Below, piece by piece: positions 42,907-51,562 of a stretch of 64,000 nt of DNA. The translations under genes and the position numbers were made by a program. The notes below the pieces were generated by a model. That model did no database searches, was not told the DNA's origin, and was given only the letters and a program-made list of their open reading frames with translations. Position 1 is the stretch's first letter, and each line of letters starts with the position of its first letter. The DNA comes from Paracoccus nototheniae (lineage in GTDB: Bacteria > Pseudomonadota > Alphaproteobacteria > Rhodobacterales > Rhodobacteraceae), in the NCBI RefSeq assembly GCF_004335005.1, contig NZ_RQRT01000001.1, positions 124,001 to 188,000 of the forward strand, written 5' to 3'.

Positions 42907-44246
42907 CCGACATCTCATCGACCACCCCTGCCGGGCGCAAATCGCTCTATGTGCAGGACGCGCGCACCCGCCGCCGCAACGCCGCCGAAAAGCGCTTTCG
43001 CGCCTATGGGCTGACGGCGATCATCATCGCGGTGCTGATGCTGGCGATGCTGGTCTTTACCATCCTGCGCAACGGCTCGGGCGCCTTCACCCAGACCTAT
43101 CTGTCGCTGCCCGTCGCGCTGGATGCGCAGGTGCTGGACCCCAAGGGCAACCGCGATCCCGCCGAGATGGCCTCGGTCCTGACGCTGTCCTATGGGCAGG
43201 TGCTGGACCGCGCGCTGGAAACGGAAATCGCCGCGCTGGACCTGACCATCGAGGGTCTGGGCGCGGGCGATGCCAACCGGCTGATCTCGCGCGATGCCTC
43301 GGCGCAGCTGCGCAACCGTGTGCTGAGCGATCCCGAACTGGTCGGGCAGGTGGTCGATGTGAACGTGCTGGTGAACGGCCGGATCGACGGCTATTTCAAA
43401 GGCCGCGTCACCGCCGAGACGGCGGCGCGCGATGCCAACGTCTCGCCCCAGCAACTGCTGCTGGCGCAGGCGCTGGCCGATAATGGCACCATGGTCACCC
43501 GGTTCAACTGGGGCTTTCTGACCCTGCCGGATGCCTCGGATCAGCGCCCCGAGGCGGCGGGCGTCGGCGTCGCCATTCTGGGGTCGCTTTACATGATGCT
43601 GGTGGTGCTGGTCCTGTCGGTGCCCATCGGGGTCGGCGCGTCCATCTATCTGCAGGAATTTGCGCCGAAGAACCGCTGGACCGACATGATCGAGGTCAAT
43701 ATCGCGAACCTGGCCGCCGTGCCCTCGATCGTCTTCGGCATCCTGGGGCTGGCGGTGTTCATCAACTTTGCCGGGCTTCCCGCCTCGGCGCCCATCGTCG
43801 GCGGTCTGGTGCTGACGCTGATGACCCTGCCCACGATCATCATCGCCACCCGCGCGGCGCTGCAATCGGTGCCACCCTCGATCCGCGATGCGGCGCTTGG
43901 GGTGGGGGCGTCGCGGATGCAGACGGTGTTCCACCACGTCCTGCCGCTGGCCATGCCCGGCATCCTGACCGGCACCATTCTGGGTCTGGCGCAGGCCCTG
44001 GGCGAGACCGCGCCCCTGCTGCTGATCGGGATGGTCGCCTTTGTGCGCGAATATCCCGCCGCCCCGCCCGAAGGGCTGTTCGATCCGGCCTCGGCCCTGC
44101 CGGTTCAGGTCTATAACTGGACGCAGCGCGCCGATCCGGCCTTTGTCGAACGCGCCTCCGGTGCCATCATCGTCCTGCTGATCTTCCTGCTGTGCATGAA
44201 CCTGCTGGCGATCTATCTGCGCCGCAAGTTCGAGCGCCGCTGGTAG
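42903..44246 (+). CDS. pstA: Phosphate ABC transporter permease PstA
   Basis: 447 residues, long form seen in alphaproteobacteria: cytoplasmic basic N-terminus, one span (about 37-58), a periplasmic domain of about 150 residues (FTQTYLSLPVALDAQVLDPKG onward), then the permease core with VPIGVGASIYLQEFAPKN and the coupling loop SIRDAALGVGASRMQTVFHHVLP. Partner of PstC in the membrane. ATGA overlap with pstC. Confidence 0.93.
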   Translation: MTDISSTTPAGRKSLYVQDARTRRRNAAEKRFRAYGLTAIIIAVLMLAMLVFTILRNGSGAFTQTYLSLPVALDAQVLDPKGNRDPAEMASVLTLSYGQVLDRALETEIAALDLTIEGLGAGDANRLISRDASAQLRNRVLSDPELVGQVVDVNVLVNGRIDGYFKGRVTAETAARDANVSPQQLLLAQALADNGTMVTRFNWGFLTLPDASDQRPEAAGVGVAILGSLYMMLVVLVLSVPIGVGASIYLQEFAPKNRWTDMIEVNIANLAAVPSIVFGILGLAVFINFAGLPASAPIVGGLVLTLMTLPTIIIATRAALQSVPPSIRDAALGVGASRMQTVFHHVLPLAMPGILTGTILGLAQALGETAPLLLIGMVAFVREYPAAPPEGLFDPASALPVQVYNWTQRADPAFVERASGAIIVLLIFLLCMNLLAIYLRRKFERRW

Positions 44247-44264
44247 CGCGGCCCCACAGGAGAC

Positions 44265-45068
44265 ATGACCATGTACGACACCACCCGACCGGAGAATGCC
44301 GTGGACCAGCAAACCATCAAGATCCAGGCCCGCAACGTACAGGTCTGGTATGGCCAGAAACAGGCCATCAAGGATCTGAACGTCGAGATTCTGGACAAGA
44401 CCGTGACCGCCTTCATCGGTCCCTCGGGCTGCGGCAAGTCGACCTTTCTGCGCTGCATCAACCGCATGAACGACACCATCGACACGGCCCGGATCGAGGG
44501 CGAGATCACCATCGACGGCGAAAACATCTATGACCGGCGCATCGACCCGGTGCAGCTGCGCGCCAAGGTCGGCATGGTATTCCAGAAACCCAACCCCTTC
44601 CCCAAGTCGATCTATGACAATGTCGCCTACGGCCCACGCATCCACGGTCTGGCCCGCAACAAGGCCGAGATGGACGAGATCGTCGAACGCTCGCTGCGCG
44701 GCTCGGCCCTGTGGAACGAGGTCAAGGACCGGCTGTCCGAACCCGGCACCGGCCTGTCGGGCGGCCAGCAGCAGCGGTTGTGCATCGCCCGCGCCGTGGC
44801 GACCAGCCCCGAGGTTCTGCTGATGGACGAACCCTGTTCGGCGCTCGACCCCATCGCCACCAGTCAGGTCGAGGAACTGATCGAACAGCTGCGCCAGCAA
44901 TTCTCGGTCGTGATCGTGACCCATTCGATGCAGCAGGCCGCCCGCGTCAGCCAGAAGACCGCGTTTTTCCATCTGGGCAACCTTGTCGAATATGGCGACA
45001 CCGACGACATCTTCACCAAGCCCCGCGACAGCCGCACCGAAGCCTATATCTCGGGCCGGATCGGCTGA
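44265..45068 (+). CDS. pstB: Phosphate ABC transporter ATPase PstB
   Basis: 267 residues. Walker A GPSGCGKS at 52-59, Q-loop [13 protein letters not shown], signature [14 protein letters not shown], Walker [14 protein letters not shown] and the H-loop His in [11 protein letters not shown]. The PstB-specific stretch [15 protein letters not shown] is present. Drives phosphate import through PstCA. ACAGGAG precedes the start; a second ATG two codons in is possible. Confidence 0.96.
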   Translation: MTMYDTTRPENAVDQQTIKIQARNVQVWYGQKQAIKDLNVEILDKTVTAFIGPSGCGKSTFLRCINRMNDTIDTARIEGEITIDGENIYDRRIDPVQLRAKVGMVFQKPNPFPKSIYDNVAYGPRIHGLARNKAEMDEIVERSLRGSALWNEVKDRLSEPGTGLSGGQQQRLCIARAVATSPEVLLMDEPCSALDPIATSQVEELIEQLRQQFSVVIVTHSMQQAARVSQKTAFFHLGNLVEYGDTDDIFTKPRDSRTEAYISGRIG

Positions 45069-45104
45069 GGCCGGACCTTGCCACGGCCCTGAAAGGACAT
45101 CACG

Positions 45105-45818
45105 ATGAACCGCGACAAGCATATCTCTTCAGCCTTCGACCGCGATCTGGAGACCATTCAGGCGCTGGTCGTGAAGATGGGCGGCATGGTCGAGGCCGCG
45201 ATCACCGATGCCTCGACCGCGCTGGACACGCGCGACGAGGATCTGGCCGATGACGTGCGCCGCCGCGACAAGGCGATCGACCTGATGGAGATGCAGATCA
45301 ACGAGGATGCCGCGCGCCTGATCGCGCTGCGCGCGCCCACCGCCACCGATCTGCGGATGGTGCTGGCGGTGATCAAGATCTCGGCCTCGCTGGAGCGGGT
45401 GGGCGATTACGCCAAGAACATGGCCAAGCGCACCTCGGTCCTGTCGCAGATGCCCGCCATGGAAGGCTCTGGCATCGCGCTGCGCCGGATGAGCCAGGCG
45501 GTGAACAAGATGCTGCAGGACGCGCTGGACAGCTATATCCGCCGCGACGCCGATCTGGCCCATGACGTGCGCCAGCGCGATCTGGAGGTGGATCAGATGT
45601 ATAACGCGCTGTTTCGCGAATTCCTGACCCATATGATGGAGGATCCGCGCAACATCACCCCCTGCATGCATCTGCATTTCATCGCCAAGAATGTCGAACG
45701 GATGGGCGATCACGCGACATCCATCGCCGAACAGGTGGTCTATCTGGTCACCGGCGATCTGCCAGACGAGGCGCGCCCGAAAAGCAGCAGCGTCGTCGCC
45801 CCGATGGCGGGGGTCTAG
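45105..45818 (+). CDS. phoU: Phosphate signalling protein PhoU
   Basis: 237 residues, two PhoU three-helix repeats. Metal-binding-type motifs appear in each half: ASLERVGDYAKNMAKR and NVERMGDHATSIAEQ, with the Glu/Asp clusters expected. Negative regulator linking PstSCAB state to the PhoR-PhoB pair. Thirty-six bases after pstB and four before phoB. Confidence 0.95.
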   Translation: MNRDKHISSAFDRDLETIQALVVKMGGMVEAAITDASTALDTRDEDLADDVRRRDKAIDLMEMQINEDAARLIALRAPTATDLRMVLAVIKISASLERVGDYAKNMAKRTSVLSQMPAMEGSGIALRRMSQAVNKMLQDALDSYIRRDADLAHDVRQRDLEVDQMYNALFREFLTHMMEDPRNITPCMHLHFIAKNVERMGDHATSIAEQVVYLVTGDLPDEARPKSSSVVAPMAGV

Positions 45819-45822
45819 GCCG

Positions 45823-46512
45823 ATGGCACGGCAAGCCCCCTGCGTGCTGGTGGTCGAGGATGAGGGCGCGCAGCGCGAAGTCCTGCATTACAACCTCGAA
45901 GCCGAAGGCTTCGACGTGGTGATGGCCGATAATGGCGAGGATGCGCTGCTGCTGGTGGCCGAGGAACAGCCCGATCTGATCGTGCTGGACTGGATGCTGC
46001 CCAAGGTCTCGGGGATCGAGGTCTGCCGTCAGGTCAAGGCCGATCCCTCGACCCGCAACATCCCCATCATCATGCTGTCGGCGCGCAGCGAAGAGGTCGA
46101 CCGCGTCCGGGGTCTGGAAACCGGGGCCGACGATTACGTCGTCAAACCCTATTCGGTGGTGGAGTTGCTGGCGCGGCTGCGCACCCAGCTGCGCCGCACC
46201 CGCCCCGCCACGATGGGGGAACGGCTGTCCTTTGCCGACATCATCCTGGACGCCGCCGAACATCGCGTTTTCCGCGCCGGTCAGACCCTGCATCTGGGCC
46301 CGACCGAGTTCCGGCTGCTGTCCACGCTGATGGAAAAGCCGGGCCGGGTCTGGACGCGCGAACAGCTGCTGGACCGGGTCTGGGGACGCGACATCTATGT
46401 CGACAGCCGCACCATCGACGTGCATGTCGGCCGGTTGCGCAAGGCGCTGATGAAGAACGGCGGCGAAGATCCGCTGCGCACCGTGCGCGGCGTGGGCTAT
46501 GCCCTGGGTTAA
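45823..46512 (+). CDS. phoB: Phosphate response regulator PhoB
   Basis: 229 residues. Receiver domain with phospho-acceptor Asp56 (LIVLDWMLPKVSG) and conserved Lys in DDYVVKPYS; C-terminal OmpR-type winged helix (LSFADIILDAAEHRVFRAG to VGRLRKALMKN, ending RTVRGVGYALG). Start ATG 45823, five bases after the phoU stop. PhoB would bind the Pho box at 40487-40525, so it controls its own operon. No phoR gene follows; the gene after it converges. Confidence 0.95.
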   Translation: MARQAPCVLVVEDEGAQREVLHYNLEAEGFDVVMADNGEDALLLVAEEQPDLIVLDWMLPKVSGIEVCRQVKADPSTRNIPIIMLSARSEEVDRVRGLETGADDYVVKPYSVVELLARLRTQLRRTRPATMGERLSFADIILDAAEHRVFRAGQTLHLGPTEFRLLSTLMEKPGRVWTREQLLDRVWGRDIYVDSRTIDVHVGRLRKALMKNGGEDPLRTVRGVGYALG

Positions 46513-46598
46513 AGGGTCGGCCCTCGGCCGGCGCCCGATGCGCGGCTGATCAGGGCGCTGCACGAAGGGCTGTGTCTGCCGGACGGGGCGGGAACCGC

Positions 46599-47558
46599 CT
46601 AGACCAGCACATCCCCGTCCCGTGGCGCGCGGTCTTCGGCGATGGCCTGCAGGTTATCCATCATCCGCTGCAGGGTCGGGGCAAATCCGTCCGAAGAAAT
46701 GGCGGCCAGATGCGGCGTCAGGATCACCCGGTCCAGCCCCAGCAGGGGATTATCGGGGGTGATCGGCTCGACCGAAAAGACATCGACGGCGGCGCCGCGC
46801 AGCTGGCCCGCGCGGATCGCTGCGGCCAGATCGGCCTCGACCAGCACCCCGCCGCGGGCGGCATTGACCAGAATGGCATCGGGCTTCATCAGGGCCAGAC
46901 GGTTGGCGTCGATCAGGTTGCGGGTGCTGTCGTTCAGCTCGCAATTCAGCGTGACGACGTCCGAGGCCGCCAGCAGATCGGGCAGGGTCGCGAAACGGGC
47001 GCCGGTCGCGACTTCTTGTTCGGGGGTCAGGGGATGGCGCTTGGTATAGAGGATGTCGCAGCCGAAACCGCCCAGCAGCCGTGCCAGCGCCATGCCGATA
47101 TGGCCCATGCCGACGATGCCAACCACCCGCCCCGACAGCCGCATCGAGGTGGCGCCCAGTTCCGTCTTGGGCCAGCCGCCGCGCTGGATGCCCAGATGGC
47201 CGCGCGCGATGTTGCGGTTCACCGCCAATATCAGCCCAAGCGTCGTTTCCGCCACCGTCACCGCGTTCGACCCGGTCGTGCGCAGCACCCGGACCCCGTG
47301 GCGGGCCGCGGCGTCCAGATCGATGCCGTCAAAGCCCACGCCCCATTTATGCACCGCGCGCAGGCCCGGCACGGCCATCATCGGGGCGGTGACGGGCACG
47401 TCGCCGGTGATCGCGAAAGCGGCGCCCTGCAAGGCGTCGCGCTGATCGGCCTCCTCGCGCGACCGCGCCGTGGTCAGATCCCAGCCCTGCGGCAGAAAGG
47501 GCCGGATGCGGTCCAGCCGTGCGGGATCGGCGGGGTCCAGAAGGACGATGCGGGGCAT
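46599..47558 (-). CDS. D-isomer-specific 2-hydroxyacid dehydrogenase
   Basis: 319 residues. NAD-binding GIVGMGHIGMALARLLGGFG, catalytic Arg in NAARGGVLVEADL, Glu in the VFSVEPITPDNPLL stretch and His in ILTPHLAAIS, where the common H-x-x-S/G motif is kept. The family reduces 2-oxoacids (glyoxylate, hydroxypyruvate, 3-phosphohydroxypyruvate) with NAD(P)H. ATG 47558 lies 16 bases after the gamma-glutamyltransferase stop on the same strand, implying one operon. An upstream in-frame start would overlap that gene and has no motif. Confidence 0.9.
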   Translation of the reverse strand: MPRIVLLDPADPARLDRIRPFLPQGWDLTTARSREEADQRDALQGAAFAITGDVPVTAPMMAVPGLRAVHKWGVGFDGIDLDAAARHGVRVLRTTGSNAVTVAETTLGLILAVNRNIARGHLGIQRGGWPKTELGATSMRLSGRVVGIVGMGHIGMALARLLGGFGCDILYTKRHPLTPEQEVATGARFATLPDLLAASDVVTLNCELNDSTRNLIDANRLALMKPDAILVNAARGGVLVEADLAAAIRAGQLRGAAVDVFSVEPITPDNPLLGLDRVILTPHLAAISSDGFAPTLQRMMDNLQAIAEDRAPRDGDVLV

Positions 47559-47574
47559 GAAATCTAATTCCCTG

Positions 47575-49239
47575 TCAAAGAGTAAAGCGCACGCCGGGCC
47601 GGGCCAGCCCGCCGCCATGGGCCATGACCGTGCCATCGGCCCGCCAGCAGGCAGCCCCGGTCATCGGACCCTCGGGGCCGAAACTGATGGCATTCATGCC
47701 GCCGCCGATGGTCTTGGGCAGGCGCACCTCGTATCCCATCGCGCGCAGGGCGGGGGCCATGGGGACATAGGCGGGCTCCAGCTCCAGATGCTGGCCTTGG
47801 GTCCACAGGCGCGGCGCCTCGACCGCCTGTTGCAGGCTCATCCCGTGGTCGATCAGGTTGACGATGGCCTGCAGGGCCGAGGGAAAGATCCGCACCCCGC
47901 CGGGCAGGCCAAGCGCATGGACGGGCCGCCCGCCTTGCAGCACGATCATCGGCGCCATCGATGTCGGCACCCGCTTGCCCGGCCGGATCGACAGCGCCCG
48001 CCCGGGATGAGGGTCATAGTTCATCATGTAATTGTTCGGAATGATCCCGGTCCCCGGCACCATGAAACGCGCCCCGAACAACCCGTTCAGCGTATGGGTG
48101 GCGGTGACGATATTGCCGTCGCGATCGGCCACGGTCACATGGGTGGTGTCGCGGCTTTCCTGCCCGCCGGGCGCCAGCGCCCCGGTCCGCATGTGCAGGC
48201 GGTTCTGGCAAACATCGGCATATTCCTTGGAAATGAACCGCTCCACCGGGACATCGACGAAATCGGGATCGCCCGAGGCGGCGCGCCGGTCCTCGAACCC
48301 CACGCGGATCACCTCGGCCAACAGCGCCATCGTTTCGGCCGAGCCAAAGCCCATGGCGCGGATATCATGCGCCTCCAGCATGTTCAGCATCTGGACGATA
48401 TGGACCCCCGACGATGCGGGCGGCGGCGGCCCGGCAATCTGATAACCGCGATAGCTGCCCATGATCGCCTGCCGTTCGATGGCACGATAGCGGGTCAGAT
48501 CGGCCAGCGTGACATGGCCCGCATCCGGGCCACCGGTGGCCAGCCGGTCGGCCAGCGCCCGGCCCAGATCGCCGCCATGCAGGGCCTCGTCACCCTCGGC
48601 CTGCACCAGACGCAGGCTTTCGGCGTAATCGCCCATGATCATCCGGCTGCCCACCGGGGCCGGCGCCCCGCCCGGCATGAACAATCCCGCGATGACCGGA
48701 TCGGCCATTAGATCGGCCCCATGTTCGCCAAGCGCGCCGTTCAGATAGGGGCTGACGGCAAAGCCGCGCGCGGCGGCATTGATCGCGGGTTCGACCACAT
48801 CGGCCCAGGGCAGGCGCCCATAGCGGCGCTGCATCTGGGACCAGCCGCGCAGATTGCCCGGCACCGCCACGGCGGATGCACCCAGCATGTTGCGCCGGTC
48901 GGCCGTGTCCATGTCATCGGGCGGTTCGTCCGAGACGGGCGTGAACATGTCGGACCGCGCGTTCTGCCCCGCCACCGACAGCGCATCGACGATCACATGG
49001 CGCCCGTCGGCCAGCCGCAGATGGCTGATCCCGCCCCCGGCGATGCCGACCATCATCGGCTCGACCACGCTCAGCGTCAGCAGGGCGGCGACGGCGGCGT
49101 CCACGGCATTGCCGCCCGCCGCCAGCATCGCCGAGCCCGCCGCCGAGCCAAGCGGAGAATTGGTCGCGACCACCCCCAGATCCCCCGTCACAGACCGCTT
49201 GTCGCAGCGGAACGGCAGGGTTTTGTCAGGGACGGTCAT
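47575..49239 (-). CDS. Gamma-glutamyltransferase family protein
   Basis: 554 residues, full Ntn-hydrolase proenzyme. Large-subunit part with VATNSPLGSAAGSAMLAAGGNAVDAAVAALL and GIAGGG; autocleavage and catalytic Thr365 in DTTHVTVAD; small subunit with NNYMMNYDPHPG and PTSMAPMIVL. No signal peptide is present, so it is probably cytoplasmic, unlike the periplasmic GGT of E. coli. Such GGT homologues may act on glutathione, glutathione conjugates or other gamma-glutamyl or acyl amides. Operon partner is a 2-hydroxyacid dehydrogenase. GAGATG precedes ATG 49239. Confidence 0.9.
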   Translation of the reverse strand: MTVPDKTLPFRCDKRSVTGDLGVVATNSPLGSAAGSAMLAAGGNAVDAAVAALLTLSVVEPMMVGIAGGGISHLRLADGRHVIVDALSVAGQNARSDMFTPVSDEPPDDMDTADRRNMLGASAVAVPGNLRGWSQMQRRYGRLPWADVVEPAINAAARGFAVSPYLNGALGEHGADLMADPVIAGLFMPGGAPAPVGSRMIMGDYAESLRLVQAEGDEALHGGDLGRALADRLATGGPDAGHVTLADLTRYRAIERQAIMGSYRGYQIAGPPPPASSGVHIVQMLNMLEAHDIRAMGFGSAETMALLAEVIRVGFEDRRAASGDPDFVDVPVERFISKEYADVCQNRLHMRTGALAPGGQESRDTTHVTVADRDGNIVTATHTLNGLFGARFMVPGTGIIPNNYMMNYDPHPGRALSIRPGKRVPTSMAPMIVLQGGRPVHALGLPGGVRIFPSALQAIVNLIDHGMSLQQAVEAPRLWTQGQHLELEPAYVPMAPALRAMGYEVRLPKTIGGGMNAISFGPEGPMTGAACWRADGTVMAHGGGLARPGVRFTL

Positions 49240-49534
49240 CGATCACATCTCATTTGTCGCGGTTGCGCCATGGCGCCACGCGGTCAGCTTAGGCAGGATC
49301 GGCGGCAGGGACAACCGGGGCGCAGTCCGGGGCAAACCATTCCGTTCGCGCCAGCCGGTCCGGGCTTATCCTTTGGGCAGATGCGGCGGCGGACCCATCA
49401 TCGGCGGCCAGACTGCCAGACTGCCAGCCTGCCTGCCAGCGCGTCGGGGCGTCGGGGCGTGGACCGCTTTGCCGCTTGCGGCAGGGGCGTGCCCATGCGA
49501 CGCAGGATTTTGTTCCTGATACCGGGTCAGTACT

Positions 49535-50662
49535 GTGGTCAAACGTTCCCGTCTCAGATCAGGTCGCGGCAAGGCCCGGCGCAGCTCTCTGGGCGGCGCG
49601 ATGGGCGGGCTGATGGCGGCGATGATCGGATCGACCGCCAAGGCGATGACAAGGGCGGCCACGACCGCGACCAAGGCTGCCGTCAGATCTGCCGCGAAAA
49701 AGCCCAAGGTCACCGCGAAAAAACCCAAGGCCGCCCCAAAACCTGCATCATCGGTGCGGGTGGCGCCGGTCAGGGTGGCGGCGGTGCCAAAGACGGCGCG
49801 CTTTACCTCGGGCAGCTATGGCTGCGAGGCCGGGACGCGCAGCTACAAGCTGTATGTGCCATCGACCGCCACAGGGCCATTGCCCTTGGTCGTGATGCTG
49901 CATGGCTGCGGGCAGACGCCGGACGATTTCGCCAAGGGCACCCGCATGAACGCACTGGCAGAAGAGCGTGGCGTGATCGTTCTGTATCCCGCTCAATCGC
50001 GCGACGCGCATCCCAACCGCTGCTGGAACTGGTTCCGCGAGGGGGATCAGGGGCGCGGCGCGGGCGAGCCTGCCATCCTGTCTGGCATGGTCCGCCAGAT
50101 CCTGACCCAGCAGCCCATCGACCCCGCCCGCGTCTATGTCGCGGGGCTGTCGGCGGGGGGATCGGCGGCGATGGCGCTGGCCCACGCCTATCCCGATCTG
50201 TTTGCCGCCGTGGGGTGCCATTCCGGTCTGCCGATGGGGGCGGCGCGCGACCATGGATCGGCCCTGATGGCGATGAAACAGGGCAATTCGGGCATCCGGC
50301 TGAACCACCCCCTGCCGACCATCATCTTTCACGGGGGCGATGATCGCGTCGTCGCGCCCCGCAATGGAAGGCTTGTCGCCCTGCGCGCGCTGGAACCCTT
50401 TGCCCGGCTGGAGGTAACCGAACAGGCCCGCCAGATCGCGGATGGACGCGCCTATGTCCGCACCAGTCACCGGGTCGGGCGTGGACGGTCCTATGTCGAA
50501 CATTGGCTGATCAAAGGTTCGGGTCACGCGTGGTCGGGCGGTTCGCGCACGGGCCGCTTTGTGGACCCCGCAGGCCCCGATGCCTCGCAAGAGATGCTGC
50601 GGTTCTTTCTGCGCCACAAGACCACCCTGCGCACACGCCGGGCCGGGCCGGGCGCAGCATAG
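49535..50662 (+). CDS. PHB depolymerase-family esterase (LpqC-like)
   Basis: 375 residues from a GTG start. An N-terminal section of about 80 residues is low-complexity and basic (KPKVTAKKPKAAPKPASS), then an esterase domain: LPLVVMLHGCGQTPDDF (oxyanion), nucleophile in VYVAGLSAGGSAAMALA, acid in IFHGGDDRVVAP and His in KGSGHAWSGG. This is the esterase-PHB depolymerase family, acting on polyhydroxybutyrate or feruloyl/acetyl esters. No signal peptide is evident and the Lys/Pro/Ala tail resembles histone-H1-like linkers. No PHA genes are nearby. Start could be later than 49535. Confidence 0.85.
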   Translation: MVKRSRLRSGRGKARRSSLGGAMGGLMAAMIGSTAKAMTRAATTATKAAVRSAAKKPKVTAKKPKAAPKPASSVRVAPVRVAAVPKTARFTSGSYGCEAGTRSYKLYVPSTATGPLPLVVMLHGCGQTPDDFAKGTRMNALAEERGVIVLYPAQSRDAHPNRCWNWFREGDQGRGAGEPAILSGMVRQILTQQPIDPARVYVAGLSAGGSAAMALAHAYPDLFAAVGCHSGLPMGAARDHGSALMAMKQGNSGIRLNHPLPTIIFHGGDDRVVAPRNGRLVALRALEPFARLEVTEQARQIADGRAYVRTSHRVGRGRSYVEHWLIKGSGHAWSGGSRTGRFVDPAGPDASQEMLRFFLRHKTTLRTRRAGPGAA

Positions 50663-50698
50663 CCGGGCACGTCCCTGACGTGGGCCCGTGAGGGTGGG

Positions 50699-51457
50699 TC
50701 AGCGCAGGATGCGCCGCAGCCCCTCCTGCACCTTCAAAAGCGGTTCCAGATACAGACCGGTCAGATCGCCCGCCCCGGACTGCACCGCGGCGACGCCGGT
50801 GTTCAGGGCGGCGATCACCCGGCCATGCACCGAATAGAGCGGCACGGCGATGGATCGCAGGCCGGGCTCGACCTCCTGATCGATGACGGCATAGCCTTGG
50901 TCACGCGCGGCATCGATCCGGGCCATGATCTCGGCCGGGTCGGTCAGACTGTGGGGGGTGCGGGGGGTCAGATCGCAGGCCTCGATGATCGCGCGGGCCT
51001 GATCGCGGGGCAGGGCGGCCAACAGCACCCGCCCCATCGACGTGCAGTGAACCGGCAGGCGCGATCCGGGCATCAGGCCAATGGACATCACCCGCCGCTG
51101 CGCTGCGCGGGCCAGATAGACGATCTGGGCCCCGTCCAGAATCGATACGGATGTCGATTGCCCGATCCTGTCGGACAGCTGATCCAGCCAGGGCTGGACC
51201 AGCTGCGCCAGAGGCATCGCCGCCAGCGCCCCCATGCCAAGCCGCAGAACCCGCGCGGTCAGGGTAAAGAACTTGCCGTCGTAATCGGCATAGCCCAGAT
51301 CGTGCAGCGTCAGCAGACAGCGCCGCGCGGTGGCGCGATCCAGCCCCGTCGCCGCCGCCACGTCCGAGATCGACAGGCGCGGCTGATCCGCGCCGAACGC
51401 CTCGATCACCTGCAGGCCCTTGCCAAGTGATCCGATGATGTCGGTTTTGTTCGCCAT
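50699..51457 (-). CDS. IclR family regulator (PcaR/PcaU-like), next to pcaIJF
   Basis: 252 residues from ATG 51457. Winged helix (SLGKGLQVIEAFGADQPRLSISDVAAATGLDRATARRCLLTL) and IclR effector domain (VYLARAAQRRVMSIGLMPGSRLPVHCTSMGRVLLAAL). The PcaR/PcaU/PobR branch is indicated by VSILDGAQIVYLARA and by divergence from pcaIJF. A longer frame with a TTG start at 51493 would place the operator inside the coding region, so the ATG is preferred. Likely effector: 3-oxoadipate or a related intermediate. Confidence 0.87.
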   Translation of the reverse strand: MANKTDIIGSLGKGLQVIEAFGADQPRLSISDVAAATGLDRATARRCLLTLHDLGYADYDGKFFTLTARVLRLGMGALAAMPLAQLVQPWLDQLSDRIGQSTSVSILDGAQIVYLARAAQRRVMSIGLMPGSRLPVHCTSMGRVLLAALPRDQARAIIEACDLTPRTPHSLTDPAEIMARIDAARDQGYAVIDQEVEPGLRSIAVPLYSVHGRVIAALNTGVAAVQSGAGDLTGLYLEPLLKVQEGLRRILR

Positions 51458-51505
51458 GCGCACATGATTATTCGGTATCCGAACAAAGCTCAAGATGCGA
51501 ACAAA
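51445..51505. promoter_or_regulatory. PcaU-like operator between iclR and pcaI
   Basis: Palindrome TTCGG-TAT-CCGAA (51471-51483). Its right arm continues as CGAACAAA (51480-51487), and the same octamer recurs at 51498-51505 exactly 10 bases further on, so a palindrome is followed by a direct third half-site, as described for Acinetobacter PcaU. A reverse-oriented half-site, TTTTGTTCG (51445-51453), lies at the regulator's first codons. Confidence 0.65.
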
Positions 51506-51562
51506 ATACTTGGTCTGCCGCTGTTCCCCGGTCTAACCCTTGTCCAAAGCACAGGAGCGATC

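Noticed and set aside
49405..49461. Short repeats (GACTGCCA, GCGTCGGG) before the esterase gene
   Set aside because: Two or three imperfect copies only; probably chance in GC-rich DNA, no regular spacing or known function.
50643..50698. Terminator between the esterase and IclR genes (CACGT-CCCTG-ACGTG)
   Set aside because: Stem of only five pairs with mismatched flanks; too weak to report.
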